Source of the DNA: Anomaloglossus baeobatrachus
Lineage: Eukaryota; Chordata; Amphibia; Anura; Aromobatidae
Direction: 5' to 3'
DNA length: 64,000 nt
Assembly: GCF_048569485.1 (NCBI RefSeq)
Contig: NC_134354.1
Location: 88,698,142-88,762,141 of the forward strand
Shown here: in pieces, positions 1-12,747 of the stretch
Layout: each line of letters opens with the position of its first letter
Numbering within the stretch: position 1 is the stretch's first letter
Notes under the pieces: generated by a model
What the model saw: only the letters and a program-made list of their open reading frames with translations
Database searches by the model: none
What the model was told of the DNA's origin: nothing
Program-made: the position numbers and the translations under genes

Positions 1-55
1 CTAACCGTCCCTATATCTAGTAGCATAGATAAAGAGATCTGTAGAAAAAGTATTT
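1..55. mobile_element. piggyBac-like MITE (family A), left remnant cut by DIRS copy 1
   Basis: This short stretch (with the motif CATAGATAAAGAGATCTG and then AGAAAAAGTATTT) matches the interior of the same MITE family at 12748-13187 and 41690-42267. The other half of this copy resumes at 6321, directly after DIRS copy 1. In the uninterrupted relatives the motif continues AGTATTTCTAAAGATC, so DIRS copy 1 landed inside this MITE. The left end of the MITE lies outside the window. Confidence 0.7.
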
Positions 56-3000
56 CTTTGTCGCTCCATTGGGAGACCCAGACAATTGGGTGTATAGCTA
101 TTGCCTCTGGAGGCCACACAAAGTATTACACTTAAAAGTGTAAGGCCCCTCCCCTTCTGGCTATACACCCCCAGTGGGATCACTGGCTCACCAGTTTTGT
201 GCTTTGTGCGAAGGAGGCAACACATCCACGCATAGCTCCACTTTTTAGTCAGCAGCAGCTGCTGACTATGTCGGATGGAAGAAAAGAGGACACATATAGT
301 GTCCCCAGCATGCTCCCTTCTCACCCCACTGTATGTCGGAGGTGTTTGTAAGGTTGAGGTACCCATTGCGGGTACGGCGGCAGGAGCCCACATGCTGATT
401 CCTTCCCCATCCCTTTTTACAGGGCTCTGGGTGAAGTGGGATTTACCGGTCTCCAGGCACTGAGACCGTGCTCCATCTACAGCCCCGGGAGAAGATGCTG
501 GATGGAGCGGAGTACATCAGGGACATGGCCCTGCTTCCTCAAGGTACTCTGTGTCCCCGTGCATTTGGCGCTCACACCGCAGCATGCTGGGTGTTGTAGT
601 GCGCCGGGGGACATCAGCGCTGCGGCGCCTGTGCCATGGCCTCATTCAGCTTTGCTGAAGCAGGCTCACTTATGGGAATTGGTCGCGCCGGCCGCTGGGA
701 CTGCGGCGCGGCTGGCACTTGTAGTGCGCCGGGGACTTCAGCGCGGCCTGCGCTTTTACGGCGGCCGCGCTGATAACTAGAGTCCCCGGCTTTTGCGGCC
801 TGCTTCCGTTCGTTCCCGCCCCCAGACCTGCCAGTCAGGAGAGGGGCGGGACGCTGGCCACTTCCAGGAATCGGTCGCGCCGGCCGCTGGCAGCGGCGCG
901 GCTGGCACTTGTGGTGCGCCGGGGACTTCAGCGCGGCCCGCGCTTTTACGGCGGCCGCGCTGATAACTAGAGTCCCCGGCTTTTGCGGCCTGCTTCCGTT
1001 CGTTCCCGCCCCCAGACCTGCCAGTCAGGAGAGGGGCGGGACGCTGGCCACTTCTATGAATCGGTCGCGCCGGCCGCTGGAACTGCGGCGCGGCTGGCAC
1101 TTGTGGTGCGCCGGGGACTTCAGCGCGGCCCGCGCTTTTACGGCGGCCGCGCTGTTAACTCGAGTCCCCGGCTTCTGGGCCTAGTCTCCCTTCGTTACCG
1201 CCCACAGCCCTGACAGTCAGGGTAGGGGCGTGACGCTGCATAGAGCAGAGCTGAGAGCTGGAGTATGTTTTGCATACTCCACCCCTCTCACTGTGTGCAC
1301 TGTGAATCCGGATTCCCGCACTTTCTCAGGCACGCCCACGGCTTCCTTCTCTACAAGGACACCGGCAGCCATTAGTGTCAGTTTCTGTACGATACAGAGA
1401 CAAGTGTGGAAGACCCTGGCATTCTGATAGTCACACAATCGCTGTAACAGGCGTTAAGCAGCACCTGTGGTGCTAACCCCACTAGTGCAGAAGTGCACTT
1501 ATAGATATGCTTGTACTATATACATTGCACTGTTTGGTCGCACGTTGTATATACCCTCCTGGATTATGCGGAGGAGTTATCAGCATATTCTCTGTGTAAA
1601 ACAAAGGTGCAGAACCACATGTTTTTCTATACAGCTGGTACAGCATGTACGGCTATACGGCCGGCAGGTACATAGACTCCCATTGTATGCACTAATGGCC
1701 AGGGGATGAGGACGGTGTCTGCAGTATTTACTGACAGTTTTTCTGAGACTATGGCTATGATACTAGAAGCCTAGCAGTCCGGACATGTCTCTCACAATAT
1801 GGGCACTGTTGAATCATTGATCCATGGCCCCCCTCAGTGTGAATAACTAACAGCTCCGGGAATGTCACACGCATCCCAGAGTCACGGCTCTGCACGGACG
1901 TCAGTCCCAGACAGCCTAAGTGGGCTCGCTATGAGCGGCCTCGGTTTCAGCAGGGTCCTAACAGAAGGACTCGCTGTGTAATGAGGCGGAAGTAGCGGCT
2001 CAGGATTCTGATCCTGAGACCGCTCTCAATCTGGATACACCTGATTGTGACGCCATAGTAAATAATCTTATAGCGTCCATCTATAGAATGTGGGTTATTT
2101 CTCACAGCTCCTCCAGTGGAGGAGTCAGCTTCACGTATTTTTCTGGACCACTCTGCCTTCAGAGAGGCAGTCCAGGAACACCACGCTTATCCAGATATGC
2201 GCTTCTCCAAACGGCTTAGGATACACGTTATCCCTGTCCCCTGACTTGGTCAAGGACTGGACCCAATGTCCCGAGCGGCATCCTCCAATCTCCAGGCTTG
2301 TAGCTAGATCCATAGTTGCAGTGGGAGATGGAACTGCAAACTCAAAGATGCCACTGACAGACAGATGGATCTCTGGTCGAAAGCCATCTATGAGGCTGTC
2401 GGCGCACCGTTGGCTCCGGCATTCTCTCCCTTGGGGCACTCCAAGCTATTTCAGCTTGTCTTACACAGATTGACACGGTTACACGTACATCTGTGCCGCA
2501 GGTGGCATCCTTAACCTCTCAAATGTCTGCATTTGTTTCTTACGCGATTCAGGTTGTCCTGGACTCTGCGAACCGTGCGGCGGTAGCCTCCGCTACTCCG
2601 TGTTTTTAAGCAGAGCCTGGTCTGCTCGTTAAGTGAATGGAAGGCAGATTCTGCTTCCAAAAAAGGTTGCCTAACCAGTTGCCTTTTTCTGCTGACCGAC
2701 TGTTTGGTGAGCGTTGGATGTAACCATCAAACAGTCCAGGGGTAAGGATTCATCCTTTCCTCAGCCCGGACACAACAAACCCCAACAGAGCAAGAGGCAG
2801 TCGGGGTTTTCGGCCTTTTTCGAGGCTCGGGCAGGTCCCATTTTTCCTCGTCCAATGTGGACTCAAAAGGATCAGAGGAGCTAAGATTCTTAGCGGGCTC
2901 AGTCTCGCCCAAAAAAGCGACAGTCTGAAAACCCGCTTCCAAGGCGGCTTCCTCATGACTTGCGGCCTCGGTCGGTAGCAGGCTCTCCCGCCTTGGCGAT

Positions 3001-6000
3001 ATTTAGCTGCCATAGGTCAATGACCATTGAGTGTGAGACATTCTGTCTCACGGGTACAGGATAGAGCTCACTTCTCGTCCTCCAACTCGATTCTTCAGAA
3101 TTTCTCCACCTCCCGGCCGGGCCGCTGCTCTTCTGCAAACAGGGTGCACTCTATAGGCAGAAAGAGTGATGACCCCCGTTCCTCTTCAGGAACAAGGTCA
3201 CGGTTTTTACCCCAAATTCTTTGCGGTACCTATAACAACGGGCCGTTCCGTCCCGTTCTGGATCTAAAAATGCTCAGCAAGCTCGTGGACACCAGGCGGT
3301 TCCGGATGGAATCCCTCCGCCATGTCATCGCCTCAAGGTCCCAAGGATATTTCCTAGCATCATTAGGCATCAAGGATGCTTATCCACACGTGCCGATTGA
3401 TCCAGAGCACTAGCGTTTCTACGCTTCGTTATAGGAGACGAACACCCTCTGTTCGTAGCTCTACCTTCCGGCTAGCGACAGTCCAACTGGTCTTCGCCAA
3501 GGTCAGGGCAGCAGTAGTCACAGTCCTGCACTCTCAGGGTCACTCTGTGGTCCCGTATTTAGACGATCTACTTGTCAAGGCACTCTCTTAGGAAACATGC
3601 CAACACTGCCCGAACGTTGCGCTGGAGACTCTCTAGAGTTTTGGGTGGATCATCAACTTTTTAAAGTCAGATCCGACCCCGACCCTATCGATAACATATC
3701 TAGGCATAGAGTTTCTTACTCTCTCAGCGATAGTGAAGCTGCCGCTAGACAAACAGCATTCACTACGGGCTGCAAGCTCTTCTTTAAGAACCAGTCGCAC
3801 ACATTGAGACGCCTCATGCACTTCCTACGTAAGATGGTAGCAATGGAGGCAGTTCCTTTCGCGCAGTTTTACTGCGTCCACTACAATGGGACATTCTCCG
3901 CCAATGGGACGAGGAGTCGACGTCCCTCAACAGAGTCGTCGTTCTTTCTCAGGCGGCCAAGGAATCTCTACGGTGGTGGCTTCTTCTCACCTCTTGGTCA
4001 AAAAGAAGGTCCTTCCTATCCCCGTCCTGGGCGATAGTTACGACAGACGCGAGTCTATCAGGGTGGGGAGCAGTTTTTCTCCACTACAGCGCTCAGGGTA
4101 CGTGGACTCAGCAAGAGTCCACTCTTCAGATCAATGTTCTTGAACACAGAGCAGTGTATCTTGCCCTACAATCCTTCCAACAGCGGCTGGAAAGCAAGCA
4201 TATCCGACTTCAGTCGGACAGCTCCACAGCGGTGGCATACATCAACCACCAAGGAAGAACGCGCAACCGGCAAGCCTTCCAGGAAGTCCGGCAGGTTCTG
4301 ATGTGGGTGGAAGACACGGCATCCACCATATCCACAATTCACATCCCAAGTGTGGAAACTAGGAAGCTGACTTCCTAAGTCGCTGAGGTGTGGCCGAAAG
4401 AGTATGGTCTCCTCACCCGGACGGGTTTCAGGAGATCTGGCGCCGCTGACAGAGGCCGGACGTCGATCTAATGGCGTCACGGCACAACAACAATGTGCCA
4501 GCTTCATGGCACGGTTTCACAATCATCGAGCTCTGGCGGCAAACGCCTTAGTTCAGCATTGGTCGCAGTTCCAGCTACCTTAGGTGCCACCTCTGGCATT
4601 GTTGCCCAGAGTACTGCGCTAGATCAAGACCGACTGCGGCCGCGCCATCCTCGTCGCTACAAATTGGCCGAGGATGTTGTGGTACTCGGTTCTGTGGTGC
4701 CTCACGGTAGGCTAACTGGGGGCACTACCAGACCAATCAGACTGGCTGTCTCAAGGGCCATTCTTCCATTTGAATTCTACGGCCCTCAACCGGATGGTGT
4801 GGCATTGAGTCCTGGAACCTAGTGTCGTCAGGATTACCTCAGGACGTGGTTGCCACCATGAGACAGGCTAGCATACCAACGTCCGCCAAGATTGACCACA
4901 GGACGTGGAAGATGTTCTTATCTCGGTGCTCGGCGCAGGGTGTTTCTCCCTGGCCGGTTGCATCGTCTATGTTTCCTTCCTTCCTGCAATCTAGGTAGGA
5001 AAATGGGTTGTCGCTCAGTTCCCTTTAGGGACAAGTCTCAGCGCTATCTGTATTTTTTCAGAAACGACGACTTCCTCAGGTACGCACGTTCCTACGGGGA
5101 GTTTGTCTTCTCAGCACTCCGTACAAGCGGCCGTTAGAGCCCTGAGATCTGAACAAGGTTCTAATTGCTCTCCAGATGCCGCCTTTCGAGCCTTTGAAGG
5201 ATGTCTCCCTTCCCGTTTTTCACGGGAAGTGGCCTTCTAGTAACGGTCTCGTCTCTTAGGAGAGTTTCCGAGCTAGCAACGCTCTCATACAAACTCCCTT
5301 CCTGGTCCTTCACCAGGACAGGGTAGTTCTGCGTCCGGTTCCGGAATTTCTCCCTAAGGTGGTATCCCATTTTCATATCAATCAGGATATCACCTCACCT
5401 TCTTTGTGTCCTCGTCCAGTCCATCAATTTCAGAAAGATTTGCATCTGTTGGTTCTGGTGAGAGCACTCAGGTTCTACTTCCCGCATGGCGCTCCTGCGC
5501 CACCCGGATGCACTCTTTGTCCTTGTCGCTGGTCGGCGTAAACAGTCGCAAGCTTCCAGATCCACCCTTGCTCGGGGGCTCGAGGAACCAATTCTTGAAA
5601 CCTACAGTTCTACTGGGCTTCTGGTTCTCTCAAGGCCGAAGGCCCATTCTACCAGAGCCGTGGGTGCATCCTGGGCATTACGGCACCAGGCTACGGCTCA
5701 GCAGGTGTGTCAGGCACCCACCTGGTCGAGTCTACTTACTTTTACCAAGCATTATCAGATGCATACCTACGCTTCGGCAGACGCCAGCCTAGGTAGATAA
5801 GTCATTCAGGCGGCGGTTGGCCACCTGTAGGAGAGGGCCGTTTGACGGCCCTATCATGAGGTATTCTTTTACCCACCCAGGGATTGCTTTTGGACATCCC
5901 AATTGTCTGGGTCTCCCAATGGAGCGACAAAGAAGAAGGGAATTTTGTTTACTTACCGTAAATTCCTTTTCTTCTAGCTCCAATTGGGAGACCCAGCACC

Positions 6001-6320
6001 CGCCCTGTTTTCTCGGGGTTTTTCTGTTTTTTCGGGTACACATGTTGTTCATGTGGTATGGTTCAGTTCTCCGATGTTTCCTCGGATTGAATTGGTCTTT
6101 AAACCAGTTATTGGCTTTCCTCCTTCTTGCTTTGGCACTAAAACTGGTGAGCCAGTGATCCCACTGGGGGTGTATAGCCAGAAGGGGAGGGGCCTTACAC
6201 TTTTAAGTGTAATACTTTGTGTGGCCTCCAGAGGCAATAGCTATACACCCAATTGTCTGGGTCTCCCAATTGGAGCTAGAAGAAAAGGAATTTACGGTAA
6301 GTAAACAAAATTCCCTTCTT
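56..6320 (+). mobile_element. DIRS-type retrotransposon, copy 1 (fossil, heavily decayed)
   Basis: A complete-length DIRS (tyrosine-recombinase retrotransposon) fossil. Parts in order: left inverted terminal repeat about 56-215; GC-rich 5' region with a triplicated module; gag-like remnants about 2010-2720; reverse transcriptase remnants about 3190-3590; RNase H remnants about 4030-4380; a downstream domain with VDLMAS-like sequence about 4400-4800; tyrosine recombinase remnants about 4860-5800; internal complementary region about 5900-5995; right inverted terminal repeat about 6139-6320. The coding part is badly decayed, with well over twenty breaks, yet the two ITRs are identical over about 130 bp. 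It sits in a piggyBac-like MITE with no target-site duplication, as expected for tyrosine-recombinase integration. Confidence 0.88.
676..1230 (+). repeat. Triplicated ~191-bp GC-rich module in the 5' region of DIRS copy 1
   Basis: The motif GGTCGCGCCGGCC recurs at 681, 873 and 1063, giving units of 192 and 190 bases. Each unit carries the run GGCGCGGCTGGCACTTGTRG, the run GTGCGCCGGGGACTTCAGCG and a GC box (GGGGCGGG or a close variant). The related DIRS copies 3 and 4 have a single unit of this module at the same place (about 23040-23215 and 34860-35035). The module is CpG-rich and lies upstream of the gag-like region, so it is probably promoter or 5' UTR sequence. That role is inference. Confidence 0.8.
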
Positions 6321-7330
6321 CTAAGGATCTTTTACCGTATGCTCATGAGCGCAGGGACTAGTCCCCTGGGCGTTACTTCCCCTGGTAAGTCGGCTCCATT
6401 AGCATGTTAGTATGTCCCTGTGGGTGTGCCATCATGCTAATAAATATGCAGCGTCACAGGATGATCTCGCTCACCTCTCTGCTGCCATCGCTGGTTTTTG
6501 GCTCCATGCGCATGACCCCGGAGTTTGGAGACCCAAACTCCGGGATCATGCGCACTGAACCAAAAAACAGTGATGATGGTGGAGAGGTGAGAAATCATCC
6601 TGTGACGCTGCATATTCATTAACATAATAGCAGGCCCACAGGGATGGACTAACGCTGCTTTCACACATCCGGTTTTTGCTGTGCGGCACAATACGGCGCT
6701 TTGCGGGAAGACCGCATCCGTTTTTTTTTGTTGACGCCGAATGCGGTTTTTCCACATAGACTTTTATTAGCGCCGGATTGTGCCACATGGCCTTGCGTTG
6801 CGTCTGGTTTTTGCCGGATGCGGCATATTTAGCCGATGCGGCGGCCCGATGATACGTTCACGTGAACGTTCTTGTCTCCGGCAAAAAAACCGCATTGATG
6901 CGATGCAATTTATAATGCAAGCCTATGGACGCCAGATGCGGCGTCCTCCGGGAAAAACCGCATCCGGCCGCGGTTTTTTGCACTGTGCATGCTCAGTATC
7001 AAGCCGTATCCGTCAAAAAACGGACCGGCCGCATGGAAAAACTTATGCAACGAATCCGTCTTTTTCGCCGAATCCGTTGCTTAGGTTTTTGAGTTGGATT
7101 GAGACGCACTGCAAAAACCGGATGTGTGAAAGCAACCTAACATGCTAATGGGGGCGACTGGCCGGGGATCTAATGCCCAGGAGACTAGTCCCCGCGCTCA
7201 TTAGCTTTCTATATAAGATCTTTATCTATGCTAGTGTATACAGGGAACAGTTAGGCAGGAATTAGAGATATACACCCACAACTGCTCGTGGTTGTGGGTG
7301 CATATTGGACCTGACAGGGGTTCTCTTCAA
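6321..7330. mobile_element. piggyBac-like MITE (family A), right part
   Basis: This is the rest of the MITE that begins before DIRS copy 1. It ends with inverted family-A sequence: GCTCGTGGTTGTGGGTGCAT and then ACCTGACAGGGGTTCTC near 7290-7330. Its middle forms a large hairpin around 6535 (CCCGGAGTTTGG facing CCAAACTCCGGG). A second MITE is nested at 6654-7136. It lies in the intron upstream of the first tbc1d23 exon seen here. Confidence 0.65.
6654..7136. mobile_element. MITE B nested in MITE A, 5-bp duplication CTAAC
   Basis: The terminal inverted repeats read GCTGCTTTCACACATCCGG at the left and, on the other strand, GTTGCTTTCACACATCCGG at the right. CTAAC flanks both sides (6649-6653 and 7137-7141). 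The related MITE near 42053 shows the empty site, GTACTAACATGCTAATG. No transposase frame is present. A superfamily was not assigned; the ends resemble those of other 'TTTCACACATCCG' MITEs here that have TWA flanks (PIF/Harbinger type). Confidence 0.75.
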
Positions 7331-7502
7331 AATATGAAATTGATTAGCCTGACTAGTAAATGTCGTAAGGATTAAAAAAAAAAAAAAAAAAAAGTCAGAA
7401 TGCAGGAATGTTTCTAGATACCTAGTCTTGTTAAAAAATATAGAATAAAAAGAAATGTCGTAATAAACAATCACGTTGTTTCCTAATCCTTTAAAGAGTT
7501 AA

Positions 7503-7706
<204 letters not shown>

Positions 7707-7774
7707 TGAGATGCAAAATAATCTTCCGCTGCAATATTTAAAATTGCCGGTGTTTACTTTTCTATGTATCATAG

Positions 7775-8230
<456 letters not shown>

Positions 8231-8233
8231 TAA

Positions 8234-9683
8234 GGCCCTGTGCGCACTTACCGGATTTTGCCGCGGATTTTCTGCATATTTGCTGCATGTTTCGCTGTAG
8301 AAAATGTTCATAACATATCTCTGCAGTGAATCACCAGCAAAACCTATGGGGAAAAAAAAAATCCTGTGCGCACTAGGCGGATTTTGACAGCTGCATGTTT
8401 TGCTGCGGGATTCCCGCAGCAAAAACAATTGCATGTCAATTCTTTTCCGCACGTCGCTGCGGGATTTCACTCCATTGACTCCAATGTAATCGGGAAATCC
8501 CGCAGGGAATAACGCAGGCAGCAAAATCTGTGCGGTTCACTGCGTTTTCCTGCGTTAGTCCCTGCGGTATTTCGCGGTTTACCTCCGGTAATGTACATTG
8601 CTTGCCTGCGGTTTTGCAGGGAAGTGATGTCATTACAGGAAGAGGAAGCGGAGCAGAGAGTAAACACACACAGATCACACACAGATCACACACACGCACA
8701 CACAGACATCACAGACATAGAACACAGACACAGACACATAGAATACACATAGAAATCAAACGGAAATATAGAAAACAAAACACGTGGGCTCCGCTGTATA
8801 TTTACCGTCCAGCCTAGGTAAGCACACAGCGGTGGCCCGGTATTCTCAGGCTGGGGAGGGAGAGGGGCACGGTTAATGTCCCCCGCCTCACTCCCACCTC
8901 CCGCAGCCGAGAATATCAGCCGCAGCTGCCCCGGCACTCTCGCATGCATTATGCGGCAGTACCGGAGTGTCCCCGGCTCTTCTTGCTGTCGTGTGGCAGT
9001 CAAGGTAATACAAGGGGTTAATGGTGGCGGATCACCGCCATTAACTCCAGGCTTGATCATGGCAGCGTCTATGTGACAGCTGACATGATCAACCCGTAAG
9101 TAAAGTGAAAAAACACACACACCGAAAAATCCTTTATTTTAAATAAAACACAAACAAGCCTCGTTCACCCTTTTATTAACCCCTCCCGAAACAAAGCTCC
9201 GACGTAATCCACCGCTCCGGCGTAATTCACAGGTCCTGCGCTGCTCACATCCAGCCGCGGCTGACACTGTCACAGCGCTGAATGAATGCAGCCTCGCAGC
9301 GAGACAGCAGATGTAATTACCGGTCATTTCCCACGGCCGGTTTTGTGAACTCACTGCCGACCGTGAGAAATGCAGAGTGTGCTCACAGGGACTCTGTCTA
9401 TCTATTCTTCTATCTATCCCTTTGTCTGTCTATCTATCTATTCTTCTATCTATTCTTCTGTCTCAGAATGAAATTACTTTTTTTTTTTTTTTTTTTTTTT
9501 CAATGTGCTTTATTGCATTGAATGCAATAAAGCACATACCAACCTGCACGCTGCAAAACCGCGGCAAACCGCATGCGGTTTTCGGGTGCGGTTTGCCACG
9601 GTTTTTTTACCGCGGGTGCAGTAATCTTTGAATACCTGCGGCATTTTCTTGAGAAAATTCCATTTTCCAGTGCGCACAGGGCC
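8234..9683. mobile_element. MITE D (~1.45 kb) with internal microsatellites
   Basis: Left end GGCCCTGTGCGCACTTACCGG-type and right end, reversed, GGCCCTGTGCGCACTGG, with TAA on both sides (8231-8233, 9684-9686). It is longer than a usual MITE but has no transposase-like frame. It contains a CA-rich microsatellite (about 8665-8745), a TCTA/TCTT microsatellite (about 9395-9465) and a T run at 9479-9500. The CGCAGGGA / GCGGTTTTGC words repeated inside are common in this MITE group. Confidence 0.65.
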
Positions 9684-9689
9684 TAAGTG

Positions 9690-10350
9690 CTATTAATTCC
9701 TGTGTATAGGGAGAACACCTGCAGCAAAAGGAAACTGACGCGAACTTGACAATCTCTGCCTTGTAAGGAGCATAGGCCTGTCTGCTGTGCAATTCAAGAG
9801 AGGTCAAGATGCCTGCAAAAGACGCATCCATAACCCATAAATAGAACGAGAGAACTTCACGTAACCGGAAAGTTTAAGATTTCGTTAAAGGGTTATTCTC
9901 TATCCATCGAAGATTACCTACAGATCGCCGGGACCCCCATTAATATTGATAATGTTAAGGGGAGACACTAGGGTTCTCTCAAGGTCTGACTGCCCTTTCA
10001 GATTATAATGTCATATGTGCATGGGGGGGAAGAAATAACAGACTTAAATCGGTTATGGGCTTCCTTTCATGACGGACACCAAAGACATTCTGCTCGGTTT
10101 ATTGTTCACAAAACTTTTACAGTTCTAGATAAGAAAAGGGTGTAAACAAAATATAGTCCAATCAATTATTATCGCAGGTCTGGCTCGGGGCGTGTAGCAA
10201 TTTGCATGGTCTTTACTGGATTGGTTGTTCCAAACTTTGGGTGTTTTCAATCTCCTTATCACCTTAGGCGTTATCCATGATGCAGGTGCCATCTTTGAGT
10301 TACATTTGCTGGCATTTTGTATTAAGGAAAATCACTGAATATATTTATAT
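9690..10350. other. Intron sequence with no recognised feature
   Basis: I see no exon, RNA gene or element boundary here. Base composition is ordinary for the introns in this window. Confidence 0.5.
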
Positions 10351-10640
10351 ATACCGTATTTTTCGGACTATAAGACGCACCGGACCATAAGACGCACCCT
10401 GGTTTTAGAGGAGGAAAATGGGGAAAATAAAATTTTAAGCAAAAAATGTGGTCTTGACACACTGTTATGGGGCGAGAATCTGCTGCTGACACTGTTATGG
10501 GGGTAATGTCCCCAAATTCTCTGCTAAAGTACCCCATCCTGGTATATGCCCCCATCCTGGTATATACTGCCATCCTGCTATATGGCCCCATGCTGCTATA
10601 TACCCTCATCCTGCTGGCATGTATCCTGTATCACACAATG
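10351..10640. mobile_element. DNA-transposon end fragment of the 'CGGACTATAAGACGCACC' type
   Basis: It starts with CCGTATTTTTCGGACTATAA and then two ATAAGACGCACC words. This terminus is widespread in vertebrate genomes as a DNA-transposon-derived repeat; I do not assign the superfamily. It is followed by a short tandem stretch (about 10545-10620) of units like CCATCCTGGTATATG. Only one end is visible. Confidence 0.5.
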
Positions 10641-10706
10641 TGCAAATTGTAAAGTATTGAAGGGTTGTTGTTGTTTTTCCTGACTTGCCTGATGTCGCTC
10701 CTGTAG

Positions 10707-11642
<936 letters not shown>

Positions 11643-12277
11643 ATAATAATAATAATAATTTATATAGCGCTATTAATTCCACAGCGCTTTACATACATTG
11701 GCAATACTGTCCCCATTGGGGCTCACAATCTAAATTCCTTATCAGTATGTTTTTGAAGTGTGGGAGGAAACCAGAGAACCCGGAGGAAACCCACGCAAAC
11801 ACGGGGAGAACGTACAAACTCCTCGCAGATGTTCTCCTTGGTGGGGGGATTCGAACCCAGGACCCCAGCGCTGCAAGACTGCAGTGCTGACCACTGAGCC
11901 ACCACAAGACTGCAGTGCTGACCACTGAGCCACCACAAGACTGCAGTGCTGACCACTGAGCCACCACAAGACTGCAGTGCTGACCACTGAGCCACCACAA
12001 GACTGCAGTGCTGACCACTGAGCCACCACAAGACTGCAGTGCTGACCACTGAGCCACCACAAGACTGCAGTGCTGACCACTGAGCCACCACAAGACTGCA
12101 GTGCTGACCACTGAGCCACCACAAGACTGCAGTGCTGACCACTGAGCCACCACAAGACTGCAGTGCTGACCACTGAGCCACCACAAGACTGCAGTGCTGA
12201 CCACTGAGCCACCACAAGACTGCAGTGCTGACCACTGAGCCACCACAAGACTGCAGTGCTGACCACTGGACCACCGT
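11643..12277 (-). mobile_element. tRNA-derived SINE with L2-like tail and amplified head
   Basis: Read on the minus strand, the element starts with a tRNA-like head, GGTGGCTCAGTGGTCAGCAC (A box) and later GGGTTCGAATCC (B box). The body follows (CGTGTTTGCGTGGGTTTCCT, GGTTTCCTCCCACAC). The tail is GTAAAGCGCTGTGGAATTAA then AGCGCTATATAAAT, ending in (ATT)n. This is the layout of V-SINE/L2-tailed SINEs; the tail resembles LINE-2 3' ends (family knowledge). The head's A-box half is repeated 13 times (separate entry). The SINE lies antisense in a tbc1d23 intron. Confidence 0.8.
11875..12277 (-). repeat. 31-bp tandem repeat of the SINE A-box segment, 13 copies
   Basis: The unit AAGACTGCAGTGCTGACCAC + TGAGCCACCAC repeats every 31 bases from 11875 to 12277. 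Twelve copies look identical and the last is slightly changed at its end. Read on the minus strand each unit holds TGGCTCAGTGG, the RNA polymerase III A-box sequence of the SINE head. The single B box lies at about 11845-11860, just outside the array. Three minus-strand open frames of ~185 codons across it are artefacts of the 31-base period. Confidence 0.92.
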
Positions 12278-12465
12278 GCAGTAAAATTTTATCTCGCACC
12301 AGAGATTGCTTCACTGCTCAATACAGCTATAAAAAATGAATCTGTATGTATAATATAGAATGTGCGTGTGCATGGTATGATAGAGGCTGTAGATGGGGGG
12401 CTGGTGAAATGTTAGGCAGTTCTCATTGAGATGTTTAACATTGAGTTGTGTTTTTTTTTTAATAG

Positions 12466-12508
12466 AAAAACAAAGAATATATAAGTATTGCCAAAGGAGG
12501 ATTTATGG
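12466..12508 (+). CDS. tbc1d23: TBC1D23 exon (rhodanese-like domain end, short)
   Basis: A 43-base exon encoding KNKEYISIAKGGFM plus one base of the next codon (human KNKEYVSIASGGFM). Acceptor TTTTTAATAG|AAA; donor ATGG|gtacgt. With the next exon it adds up to 153 bases, 51 codons. Confidence 0.94.
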
Positions 12509-12529
12509 GTACGTAACTTTCTCCTGTAG

Positions 12530-12727
<198 letters not shown>

Positions 12728-12747
12728 TAATTGCATAACCCTCTTAA

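Noticed and set aside
11840-11905. A functional tRNA gene on the minus strand (A-box and B-box matches)
   Set aside because: The boxes belong to a SINE head with an L2-like tail; no cloverleaf with a full acceptor stem can be drawn.
11689-12314. Three overlapping ~185-codon minus-strand frames (WWLSGQHCSL repeats)
   Set aside because: They are the 31-base SINE-head repeat read in three frames.
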